In this document: piece by piece, positions 34,281-42,009 of the stretch
Numbering within the stretch: position 1 is the stretch's first letter
Layout: every line of letters starts with the position of its first letter
Assembly (NCBI RefSeq): GCF_006861795.1
Contig: NZ_VDGH01000013.1
Location: forward strand, 100,786-164,785
Source of the DNA: Psychrobacillus lasiicapitis
Lineage (GTDB): Bacteria; Bacillota; Bacilli; Bacillales_A; Planococcaceae
Length of the DNA stretch: 64,000 nucleotides
Direction: 5' to 3'
The notes under the pieces: model-generated
Told to the model about the DNA's origin: nothing
Databases searched by the model: none
Seen by the model: the letters and a program-made list of their open reading frames with translations, nothing else
Program-made: the position numbers and the translations under genes

Positions 34281-34283
34281 TAT

Positions 34284-34595
34284 CCCGCATTAACAGGCAG
34301 TAAGACTCCCACTTCAAGATGTAAGAAAAGCAAAAAGAGAAGTGGGAGATCAACTGCTCGTAAAAGCCCGATTGAATGATCGCAGACTAAGTACGCAACA
34401 TCGTGTTGCTCCTGCGCAAAGCTCGTCGCAAAATAAAAGAGCGTTTGCAACGTCTGTGTGACCCACATCGTGTGGGCCACAACTAACAATCATTGGGGGA
34501 TGACGGGGACTAAAAGCGCGACGTCCATGTCGCAACATCCCCACTAGCACGTCCTGTGCGTCGAAAAATCCCCAATGATTGAAGTTTCACTTTAT
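34284..34595 (-). repeat. Structured repeat, copy 2
   Basis: 312 bp, the same length as copy 1. Its outer stem is CAATCATTGGGG/CCCCAATGATTG, so compared with copy 1 both partners of one base pair have changed (G-C to T-A) and pairing is kept. The other hairpins are preserved, including CTCCCACTTC/GAAGTGGGAG. It is joined head to tail with copy 3 through the shared boundary TTTAT. Confidence 0.9.
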
Positions 34596-34796
34596 CCCGC
34601 ATTAACGGGCAGTAAGACTCCCGTTTCAGGATGTAAGAAAAACAAAAGAGAAGTGGGAGATCAACTGCCCGTAAAAGCCCGATTGAATAATAGCAGACTA
34701 AGTACGCAACATCGTGTTGCAACGTCCATGTCGCAACGTCCCCACTAGCACGTCCTGCGAGTCGGAAAACCCTCACTGATTGAAGTTTCACTTTAT
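34596..34796 (-). repeat. Structured repeat, copy 3 with internal deletion
   Basis: 201 bp; about 111 bp are missing between the GCAACATCGTGTTGC hairpin and the ACGTCCATGTCGC hairpin. The first stem is extended to a perfect CGGGCAGT/ACTGCCCG. The right edge CACTTTAT overlaps the stop codon of the beta-propeller gene, as copy 1 overlaps that of proC. Confidence 0.88.
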
Positions 34797-36049
34797 CTTT
34801 CTGGAAAAAAGCTGTATATTCCAATGTTGTTTATCCAAATTCTTGCGTTGTCACCATTTGGGTCAGCGATCCATAAGTCAGAGGTACTTTGTGGTAACTC
34901 TTTTTGTCTTAACCATGTAAGTTTGTTTATAGCAGGAAGAAATAGTGGATTGTTATCTTCTTTTCCTTTTGGAGGAGAGGTTATTTTCACTTGTTTATCA
35001 CCTGATAGTGGAACAAAATATAAAGAGGAATTTGGTCGTTTTTCGGGTTCATTCGACCATTCTGCTTCAGTTACTCTAGAAACTACGAATGAATCGTCAT
35101 TTACCCATGTAAAGCCTAAATCTGCGTATTTTTCAGGAGTAAGAGTTAACGTTAGAAAAGAGGGAAGTTCGGTTACTTTTAAGTTTTTGTTCTTATAGCC
35201 ATATACTATTCTTCCACCGCCAGCAATATAGCCAAGGAAGTTTTGCTTAAAAGCCCATTTTGAATCGAATCCTAAAGCCATTTCATCAATCACTTTAAAT
35301 TGTTTTCCATCTGCAGAAAGAACGCATAGCATATCATTATCCATTGCCCAAGAAGCAGTGGGTGACACTCTAAAGGATACCCATTGTCCGTTTGGAGAAT
35401 AATTAAATGAATCAGCGTTTATAGAAATGATTTTGGCCTTATCTATGCCTATTTCTTTTGGAATAACAAACAGTTTCTTAACATTTTTCGTCAAATCTTT
35501 ATTATTCATATAATCCTTTTCCAGAGCAACTGTATAAAGAACTGGATTTGTCCATCCATCCGGCCGAAGATCTGCACTAGAGGAAGTGACAAATCCTTTC
35601 CCGTCCGGCTGCCATTCATAACTATCGACACCTAACGCTATGTTAGTAAAGCTCTTTAAATCGGATATATTTAAAACGCTTCCGCTCATAAAAGCTACAT
35701 TATTTTCAGTAGGTGACCATTTGGGATTATAGCCGTCATAAAAGATTTTTTTATGCGTTTTAGTTTGGATCATATAAATCCATAACTCGTTGGAGTTTTC
35801 TCTGGAATCAGTCAAATTACCGGGAACTATCTTTTGATAGAGAAGCATTTTTCCATCGAATGACCACGTGAGAGGGTAATTGTACTTAGCTTTTTCTTCG
35901 GTTATTTTCTCTTCTTTGTTGTTGACTTTTATCCATAAATAGCCGTCTTTTTCATATGCAACTTTTACATCTGATATATCCGTTTCTGCTTGAGTATTTG
36001 TGGGGAATATTAAATAGAAGATTAACAATGCCTTAATAATTTTTGCCAA
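34793..36049 (-). CDS. Secreted TolB-like beta-propeller protein
   Basis: The 418-residue product has a basic, hydrophobic signal peptide cut after about residue 21 (PTNTQA-ET), then repeated blades of the WD40/PD40 kind: YNYPLTWSFDGKMLLYQK, YNPKWSPTENNVAFMSG, YEWQPDGKGFVTSSS, FNYSPNGQWVSFRVSPT and FTWVNDDSFVVSR. It should be exported and fold as a six- or seven-bladed propeller; partner unknown. TTG start behind GAGGTGATAA. Its stop codon coincides with the edge of the structured repeat. Confidence 0.78.
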   Translation of the reverse strand: MAKIIKALLIFYLIFPTNTQAETDISDVKVAYEKDGYLWIKVNNKEEKITEEKAKYNYPLTWSFDGKMLLYQKIVPGNLTDSRENSNELWIYMIQTKTHKKIFYDGYNPKWSPTENNVAFMSGSVLNISDLKSFTNIALGVDSYEWQPDGKGFVTSSSADLRPDGWTNPVLYTVALEKDYMNNKDLTKNVKKLFVIPKEIGIDKAKIISINADSFNYSPNGQWVSFRVSPTASWAMDNDMLCVLSADGKQFKVIDEMALGFDSKWAFKQNFLGYIAGGGRIVYGYKNKNLKVTELPSFLTLTLTPEKYADLGFTWVNDDSFVVSRVTEAEWSNEPEKRPNSSLYFVPLSGDKQVKITSPPKGKEDNNPLFLPAINKLTWLRQKELPQSTSDLWIADPNGDNARIWINNIGIYSFFPER

Positions 36050-36101
36050 ATTATCACCTCATTCTTTAAATTCCCCTTTTATTTTTAACTTATCCGTAAA
36101 A

Positions 36102-36144
36102 TAAACCGATTACTTTCCTGACTTAAGGAAAGTAAATCGGTTTT
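36102..36144 (-). terminator. Terminator of the Spo0E-like gene
   Basis: On the minus strand AAACCGATTTACTTTCC pairs with GGAAAGTAATCGGTTT around a short loop, followed by ATTTTA. Confidence 0.8.
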
Positions 36145-36154
36145 GTATGTTAGT

Positions 36155-36319
36155 CTAAGAAGCAATTTTTTGGTATTTATTTAGTAGTACATCTAATTCT
36201 TGGCTACACTCTACAACTGTAGGATGTGTAAATCCATAGTTTTTTGCTTTTTTGTACATGATTTTTCTTTTTATTGCAATTTGAAACAATAAAGCTTTTT
36301 CATCCAATAAGTTCAACAC
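36155..36319 (-). CDS. Spo0E-like aspartyl-phosphate phosphatase
   Basis: A 54-residue all-helical protein ending in CSQELDVLLNKYQKIAS. SQELDxLLNxY is the signature of the Spo0E family, whose members remove phosphate from Spo0A~P (or other response regulators) and delay sporulation. The first helix (LDEKALLFQIAIKRKIMYKKAK) is typical. GTG at 36319 with GGAGG upstream. Supports a spore-forming host. From 36320 to 36642 I see no further gene, only the upstream region of hslO. Confidence 0.88.
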   Translation of the reverse strand: MLNLLDEKALLFQIAIKRKIMYKKAKNYGFTHPTVVECSQELDVLLNKYQKIAS

Positions 36320-36642
36320 GGTATTTCCTCCAAATAATATTTTAGTTATCGAATTGATATCCGTTTTTGTGTGGTGTCTAAACCAACTTTTACATTGTAT
36401 AACAGGAAAAATGCAAATATTGTCGTATGGTGAAAAAAAACTAAATGTTCATAAAATAGTCACAAACTATATGTATAATTATAAAGACAAGCAAAAATGA
36501 ATCGTTTTGTCTATAATAAGTAATATAAAATATATTGACTTTTTTATAGGGATTGAATTTCTTTGCTTAAGAAGAGATTTACTTTATGCTAGTAGCATGT
36601 TAATAGTTCGTCTTTTCGACAACTATAAAAGGAGAAAAAAAT

Positions 36643-37521
36643 ATGAATGACTATATAGTAAAAGCAATTGCACTTCAAGATCAAGTTCGGGCGTATGCCA
36701 TTCGGTCAACTGATACAGTTAGTGAGGCACAGCGACGCCATGATACACTTCCCACTTCTTCTGTGGCGCTTGGACGTTCCATGACAGCAGGTGCTATACT
36801 GGGCGCTATGATGAAAGGCGATGAAAAATTAACGATAAAAATTGACGGAGGAGGGCCAATTGGCACGATTCTTGTCGATGCAAATGCAAAAGGAGAGGTG
36901 CGTGGTTATGTATCTTATCCAAGAACCCATTTCGAAGTGTCAGAGTCAGGTAAATTAGATGTGAAACGTGCGGTAGGTACAAACGGAACTCTTTCAGTTT
37001 CAAAGGATGTTGGGCTGAGTCAGCCATTTGTTGGTCAAGTTGCTATTGAAACAGGTGAAATAGGAGATGATTTTACCTCGTATATTATGAATTCAGAGCA
37101 AACCCCATCCTCTGTTGGTGTAGGAGTGCTGGTAAATGAGGATAATACCATCCGAGCAGCGGGTGGTTTCATTATTCAATTGTTACCTGGAACTTCGGAA
37201 GAAACGATTCGATTTATTGAAAACCGTTTGCTACAAATTCCGTCTATTTCTACAATGGTAAAAGAAGGTCTTACACCAGAAAAAATGCTGGAAGAAGTGT
37301 TAGGGGCGGAAAATGTAAGTGTACTGGAAACAATGCCGGTTCAATTTCAGTGTCAGTGCTCGAGAGACCGAATTGCCAGAGCAATTATTAGTTTAGGACA
37401 GCAAGAAATTCAAGACATGATTGTTGAAGATGGAAAAGCAGAGGCTCAATGCCATTTCTGTAATGAATATTATTTATTTACGAAAGCTGATTTGGAGAAA
37501 CTATTAGAAGAAACGAAATAG
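36643..37521 (+). CDS. hslO: Redox-regulated chaperone Hsp33
   Basis: The 292-residue protein is a holdase activated by oxidation and heat. The N-terminal domain has [18 protein letters not shown] and [16 protein letters not shown]; the C-terminal redox switch has FQCQCSRDR (CxC) and QCHFCNEYY (CxxC), the four zinc ligands. Length is normal. GGAGAAAAAA precedes the ATG. Terminator follows. Confidence 0.95.
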   Translation: MNDYIVKAIALQDQVRAYAIRSTDTVSEAQRRHDTLPTSSVALGRSMTAGAILGAMMKGDEKLTIKIDGGGPIGTILVDANAKGEVRGYVSYPRTHFEVSESGKLDVKRAVGTNGTLSVSKDVGLSQPFVGQVAIETGEIGDDFTSYIMNSEQTPSSVGVGVLVNEDNTIRAAGGFIIQLLPGTSEETIRFIENRLLQIPSISTMVKEGLTPEKMLEEVLGAENVSVLETMPVQFQCQCSRDRIARAIISLGQQEIQDMIVEDGKAEAQCHFCNEYYLFTKADLEKLLEETK

Positions 37522-37530
37522 GAACCTATT

Positions 37531-37567
37531 AGACTGTTTGGATGTTTATCATCAGACAGTCTTTTTT
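37531..37567 (+). terminator. Terminator after hslO
   Basis: AGACTGT pairs with ACAGTCT, with an inner GATG/CATC helix, followed by six T. Confidence 0.88.
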
Positions 37568-37720
37568 CATTCCCATGAATTACTGATTTATAAAGGACTA
37601 TAGATAATAAAAGGAGAATATTGCTTACATGTAAATAAATCACATTGTATGAAGGAACTTTGCATCCTAAATGAAATGCCATCACTATTTTACGGATATA
37701 TTATGCTGGCAAGATACAGA

Positions 37721-38359
37721 TTAACATCTCGGATGATTATAAGGCGTATATGGTTGCATTGGATATCCTTGATTTCCATAAGGGTATATATAATTTGGAA
37801 AAGCCTGCGCGTTACTTCCATGGTTCCGATGACAATTTTTCGGTGGTCCAATATAGGTGGAAGCTGTAATAGGTTTGATCGCTTTTCTCCATTGATTTTC
37901 GTCCATGCAATAAGTATGAGCCATAATGTTCGATGGTGTTAATCTTAAAATATCCGAACCAAGAATTACCTCCGGTGTAGATGCGTTGAAAATAGCAAGC
38001 GCATGTGTACGATCCTCTGTTGCCATTTGGTAATGCCACCAGCCTTGTGGAATATTTGCTACTTGGCCAGGAGTGATTGTGTAATGTTGATATTGCTTCG
38101 TAAACGGATTAAGTATGGAAACTGCCATAGCACCTGAAATGCAGTATACTAACTCGGAAGCATTCGGGTGGTAATGTGGTTCAATATTGTTACTTCTACT
38201 TAGGAAAATATCGATCAGCGATAAATTATCTAATGTATTCAACTGTTCGATACCTATTATATTCATAAAGTTAAAATTATCTTTTGTAAAGAAAGGGTTT
38301 TTATTGACGTCAAAAGTGAACTGGGCGGATGGAGAAGTGTAGTCAATTGGCGAATCCAT
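37721..38359 (-). CDS. Cupin domain protein (germin/oxalate decarboxylase-like)
   Basis: The 212-residue protein has a single germin-type cupin: motif 1 PHYHPNASELVYCISG (His, His, Glu ligands, about 61-76) and motif 2 VANIPQGWWHYQ (about 100-110). The last 40 residues are a Pro/Tyr/Asn/His-rich tail (YPYGNQGYPMQPYTPY), a type of tail common in spore coat proteins. A spore-surface role is possible but inferred. No oxalate or germin substrate can be assigned. AAAAGGCAGG precedes the ATG. Confidence 0.85.
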   Translation of the reverse strand: MDSPIDYTSPSAQFTFDVNKNPFFTKDNFNFMNIIGIEQLNTLDNLSLIDIFLSRSNNIEPHYHPNASELVYCISGAMAVSILNPFTKQYQHYTITPGQVANIPQGWWHYQMATEDRTHALAIFNASTPEVILGSDILRLTPSNIMAHTYCMDENQWRKAIKPITASTYIGPPKNCHRNHGSNAQAFPNYIYPYGNQGYPMQPYTPYNHPRC

Positions 38360-38570
38360 AGCTTAACCTGCCTTTTCCCAATGTAATGTGTTTGGGGCAC
38401 ATTCTTTGCATCATATGTAGTGACCCAACTTTTTGTGCAATAATGGACAAGGGAGAACTTACTCGTTGAAAAGAAGCTATGTTGCGATGATACAAACCAT
38501 CTATAATTGATGAAGAAATTCTACTTAATGATAAACGGTCAATACTATTCAAAATTTTGGAGGAAAAGGG

Positions 38571-39059
38571 ATGTTTCCAAAAGCTAAATCATTAGGCTTA
38601 TTATTCAAAGATCATAAAATGCTACTTGAAGAACAAGAAGGTAAACATTCTAAAGGCACAGGACTATTTTATCGACCAATTGGTGGTACTATCGAAATTG
38701 GTGAGAAATCCGATGAAACAGTGATAAGAGAATATGGAGAAGAATTATCTGTGGAAATTACAATCCAACGCTATGTTACTTGTCGGGAGAATATATTTAC
38801 CATCGATGGACATATTGGTCATGAACTAATTCAAATTTACATAGTAGAGTTGGAAGATAAAAGCTTAAATGAACAAGAAATATTTAAGGTAGTAGAAGGA
38901 GATAAAATCACATGTGCTAAGTGGATTTCATTGGAGGATATTATTAAAGACAAGAAGATTACCTATCCTAATGGATTAAAAGAAGTATTGTGTAAAATGA
39001 TTGGAAAGGAAGAAGATAATGAGCAATTGGAAAACATTAAATGCAAATTATGTCTATAA
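38571..39059 (+). CDS. Nudix hydrolase
   Basis: A 162-residue Nudix protein with the box G-TIEIGEKSDETVIREYGEELS near residues 39-61, including the REYGEE catalytic core. It probably hydrolyses a nucleoside diphosphate derivative. TTTTGGAGG precedes the ATG. Its last 41 bases overlap the start of a second Nudix gene in another frame, so the pair is coupled. Confidence 0.88.
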   Translation: MFPKAKSLGLLFKDHKMLLEEQEGKHSKGTGLFYRPIGGTIEIGEKSDETVIREYGEELSVEITIQRYVTCRENIFTIDGHIGHELIQIYIVELEDKSLNEQEIFKVVEGDKITCAKWISLEDIIKDKKITYPNGLKEVLCKMIGKEEDNEQLENIKCKLCL

Positions 39060-39561
39060 AACAGCCTTTGGAAATTTGCGTAAAGATACTTGTGAACTTC
39101 CTGATGGACAAATTATTGAGAATTATTATGTGAATGAATATGTCGACTGGGTCAACGCTATCGTTCTTACAAAAGAGAAAAAGATAGTACTAGTTAAACA
39201 ATATCGATACGCTGCACAAGATTTCTTTTTAGAAATTCCAGCTGGTAAGCCAGAGGAAAATGAAGCATATGAAAATGCAATATTAAGAGAGGTAAGGGAG
39301 GAGACAGGATTTATTAGTAAAAAGCAACCTATATTATTAGGTGAATTCTTTGTTAATCCTGCAACTCAAACGAATAAAGTAATTACTTTTTTGATTAAAG
39401 ATGCGTATAAGGCTTTTGATCAAGAGCTGGACCCGACAGAGTTTATAGATGTTCATTTGGTAGATTTGAATGATATGGAAACCATGATTGCAACAGGAAA
39501 GATCAACCAGTTATTTACGGTGAGCGCTTACCATCTGTCTAAAAAACTCCTAACAAAATAG
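39019..39561 (+). CDS. Nudix hydrolase, ADP-ribose pyrophosphatase-like
   Basis: A 180-residue protein with the Nudix box GKPEENEAYENAILREVREETGF (core REVREE), preceded by VLVKQYRYAAQDFFLEIPAG, the usual approach in ADP-sugar pyrophosphatases, where QYR binds substrate. The ATG at 39019 follows GGAAGGAAGAAG. It overlaps the upstream Nudix gene by 41 bp. Cytosolic nucleotide housecleaning is likely; exact substrate unknown. Confidence 0.9.
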   Translation: MSNWKTLNANYVYKTAFGNLRKDTCELPDGQIIENYYVNEYVDWVNAIVLTKEKKIVLVKQYRYAAQDFFLEIPAGKPEENEAYENAILREVREETGFISKKQPILLGEFFVNPATQTNKVITFLIKDAYKAFDQELDPTEFIDVHLVDLNDMETMIATGKINQLFTVSAYHLSKKLLTK

Positions 39562-39618
39562 TTATAGAAATAGGAACTGGAGATTGTGTTAAGAACTATT
39601 AAAAAAGAAGGCGAAAAA

Positions 39619-40200
39619 ATGACTAAGTTCGGATTAATAAGACATGGACTGACTGAGTGGAATGAAATGAGGAAGGCACAAGGAATTTCTGACATACCTT
39701 TAAATTCAGCAGGGCTAAAACAAGCACATGCGCTAGCAAAAAGACTTTCCCTTGGTGAAAAATGGGACATAATTATAGCAAGTGATTTATCTCGTGCAAA
39801 GGAAACTGCACTTGTCATATCGGAAAAATTAAATTTGCCAATCGCAATTTATGATTCTAGAATTCGAGAAATTGATTGCGGGCTAATAGAGGGAACAACC
39901 GAAGAAGAAAGGTTACAAATGTGGGGTAGTAACTGGCGCAAACTGGATTTAGGCATGGAGAAATTTGAGGATGTATCCAAAAGAGGTAGTGTATTTTTAG
40001 AAGAAGCAGTCATGGCCTATCAAGACAAACGTATACTAGTGGTAAGTCATGGTGCATTGATTGGTCTCACATTACGGCATTTGTTGCCAGAGAGATTTCC
40101 TAATACAAACATGGAAAATGCGTCCCTAACTATTCTTAAAAACATTGAAAATAGTTGGGATTGTACACTGTATAATTGCACAAGCCACCTAGAAGCGTAA
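39619..40200 (+). CDS. Histidine phosphatase (phosphoglycerate mutase-like) family protein
   Basis: A 193-residue protein beginning KFGLIRHGLTEWNEM with the phospho-accepting RHG, then SDLSRAKETA, REIDCGLIEG and VVSHGALIGLTLRHLL with the second catalytic His. These place it in the histidine phosphatase superfamily; it could be a mutase, a phosphatase acting on a small metabolite, or a regulator. The ATG at 39619 follows AGAAGGCG; the longer frame adds 11 residues without support. Confidence 0.9.
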   Translation: MTKFGLIRHGLTEWNEMRKAQGISDIPLNSAGLKQAHALAKRLSLGEKWDIIIASDLSRAKETALVISEKLNLPIAIYDSRIREIDCGLIEGTTEEERLQMWGSNWRKLDLGMEKFEDVSKRGSVFLEEAVMAYQDKRILVVSHGALIGLTLRHLLPERFPNTNMENASLTILKNIENSWDCTLYNCTSHLEA

Positions 40201-40222
40201 ATTTGCTAAAGGAGAGTAGAAA

Positions 40223-40441
40223 ATTTATAGTATCACCAACAAAATAATTCTTCTTTTATTGTCACTTCTAATGTTTATGGTATTGTGTAAAATAATGAAT
40301 ATTATTTTTGTCTCTTTTATCCCGTTTAATCCTACATCAGAGCTCATCGCGTCTATAGTAATTGTCTTAATGATTCCTTGTTCGATGGTTTTTGCTGATA
40401 TTACATGGAGTCTGATTAAAAAATGTTTTAAGGAACAATAG
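40223..40441 (+). CDS. Small membrane protein, possible ATT start (72 aa)
   Basis: AAAGGAGAG (40208-40216) is a strong ribosome binding site. The only in-frame codon at proper spacing is ATT at 40223; the next usable one is TTG at 40259, 40 nt away. Read from ATT the protein has a hydrophobic first helix (KIILLLLSLLMFMVLC), a loop with FIPFNPTSEL and a second helix (IASIVIVLMIPCSMVFADITW), ending in KKCFKEQ. ATT is a rare start known from infC. Family not recognised. Confidence 0.5.
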   Translation: MYSITNKIILLLLSLLMFMVLCKIMNIIFVSFIPFNPTSELIASIVIVLMIPCSMVFADITWSLIKKCFKEQ

Positions 40442-40469
40442 AACCTCCCTGTAAATATTATTTCCAGTT

Positions 40470-40508
40470 AGTAAACTCCTAAGTTACTCAAATGGGGTTT
40501 ACTTTTTT
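40470..40508 (+). terminator. Intrinsic terminator
   Basis: AGTAAACTCC pairs with GGGGTTTACT around a 14-nt loop, followed by six T. Confidence 0.85.
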
Positions 40509-40551
40509 GGGCGTAGGGAAAAATGACAGGTATAAAGAAAGGAAGATTCAA

Positions 40552-41343
40552 GTGAAACCTTTAATGCGAATTTTTATACCAACTTTTACAATAATTTTGC
40601 TTAGTGCCTGTTCTCCTAATAGTGACGCAGAAAACGCTACGAATGATAATAAATTGCCGGCTGTGGAGGTTGAATCAGACGCCACACAAGACCCAACTGC
40701 CCATGAATCTAATCAAACTAATCCAGAAATGACCCAAGCAGAAGTAATAGAGGCAATTAAAACGGACTTGAAAACCAATTTAACTAAATTGCTTCCAAGC
40801 GAACTGCCATTACAAAATGAAAAGTATTTAACCGCAACAACTACATCAGATGAGAGCCATTATGAAGTTGTTTTTTACGAAAGTAATGAGCCGACTGCCA
40901 TTAATCATGAAACTAGTGCTGACGGCCAAATTATAGCTCGTCTTCATGCTCAAAAATATGAGAGCAAGCAGGAAGCAGATGAACAAATAGCTTTTGAAAA
41001 CTTTAGTGAGCTGGGAGGACAACCTATCGACCTTGGCTACGGAATCACCGGCTACCAGGACGCTGGCGCAGGTTCTATGTGGACAAGCTGGAATGAAGGT
41101 CGTTGGGCGATCGCTACTCATACGCGTACTACAGATGGGGAAAAAGGAGAAGAACTTGCTAAGGAAGCTACCGAATTTTTAGAAACCCATACATTGCCTA
41201 TTCCAAAACCGAATGGATTCGCACATATTGACGTCTACCAATCAAATAACCGAATTGCTTGGCAAAACGAAAACGTTGTTTATATGTTAGACGAAGTCAA
41301 AGATCCAATGATTGCATTGGAAATCGTCACTTCCATTGAATAG
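40552..41343 (+). CDS. Lipoprotein of unknown function
   Basis: The 263-residue product has a signal peptide with the lipobox LLSAC, a polar Asn/Thr/Glu linker (about 20-60) and a folded C-terminal part. That part has KLLPSELPLQNEKYLTAT, ARLHAQKYESKQEADEQI, GYGITGYQDAG and a closing RIAWQNENVVYMLDEV. I recognise no named family; the layout resembles extracytoplasmic sensor or substrate-binding lipoproteins of Bacillus. GTG at 40552 is chosen from AAAGGAAG upstream, as the longer frame starts inside the terminator. Confidence 0.75.
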   Translation: MKPLMRIFIPTFTIILLSACSPNSDAENATNDNKLPAVEVESDATQDPTAHESNQTNPEMTQAEVIEAIKTDLKTNLTKLLPSELPLQNEKYLTATTTSDESHYEVVFYESNEPTAINHETSADGQIIARLHAQKYESKQEADEQIAFENFSELGGQPIDLGYGITGYQDAGAGSMWTSWNEGRWAIATHTRTTDGEKGEELAKEATEFLETHTLPIPKPNGFAHIDVYQSNNRIAWQNENVVYMLDEVKDPMIALEIVTSIE

Positions 41344-41352
41344 TTTAAGTAA

Positions 41353-41379
41353 AGCATCTCTGTTATGGAGATGTTTTTC
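41353..41379 (+). terminator. Terminator after the lipoprotein gene
   Basis: AGCATCTC pairs with GAGATGTT around a 7-nt loop, followed by T. Confidence 0.8.
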
Positions 41380-41506
41380 TATTGGATTTAAAAGCTGCAA
41401 AAAGGGTTTTATTGATTGTTTGAAGAATAAAACACTATAGGATAAATCATTTTTTTTTCTCAAATGAATTGGTATTAAGAAATAATAGCAAAAGGAGAAC
41501 ATACAA

Positions 41507-41974
41507 ATGAAATTTAGGCTCGCTGATAGAAAAGATTTTGATCAGTTAATCCAAATGAGATGGGATTTCACTCTTGAAGATAACAAAACGAAAATATTTA
41601 CAGAGAGTGATTTAGAGTCGTTTAAATCAGAATGCCGTACTTTTTTAGAGAGTGCTTTGATAAGCGACACTTGGTTTATTTGGGTTGCAGAGGAAGATGC
41701 AAAAATCGTATCTCATATTTACATACAATTAATAGAAAAAGTACCTCGACCCGGTAGGATTACTTACCCATTTGCCTATATGACAAATGTCTATACAGTA
41801 AAAGAGTCAAGAAAACAAGGAATAGGAAGTAAATTGATCACAACTATTAATGAATGGGTGAGCGAGAATAACTATGAATTTATCATCGTTTGGCCAAGTG
41901 ATGATAGCGTTGACTACTATAAAAGAAATGGATACGTTCATTGTAAAGAACCTATGGAGTATTTCCCTTCTTAG
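41507..41974 (+). CDS. GNAT family N-acetyltransferase
   Basis: A 155-residue GNAT: it starts FRLADRKDFDQLIQMRWDF, has MTNVYTVKESRKQGIGSKLITTINEWVSE (acetyl-CoA loop RKQGIGS) and ends VDYYKRNGYVHCKEPMEYF. Substrate unknown. AAAGGAGAAC precedes the ATG. Followed after 35 bp by the DUF6886 fusion gene. Confidence 0.9.
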   Translation: MKFRLADRKDFDQLIQMRWDFTLEDNKTKIFTESDLESFKSECRTFLESALISDTWFIWVAEEDAKIVSHIYIQLIEKVPRPGRITYPFAYMTNVYTVKESRKQGIGSKLITTINEWVSENNYEFIIVWPSDDSVDYYKRNGYVHCKEPMEYFPS

Positions 41975-42009
41975 AAGAAAATAAATAATCTGTACAAGGA
42001 TGTTATCAA

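Noticed and set aside
34510..34824. 104-codon minus-strand frame across repeat copies 2 and 3
   Set aside because: It spans the junction of two repeat copies and runs antiparallel into the propeller gene; no start signal.
37649..37942. 97-codon + strand frame
   Set aside because: Shadow of the minus-strand cupin gene.
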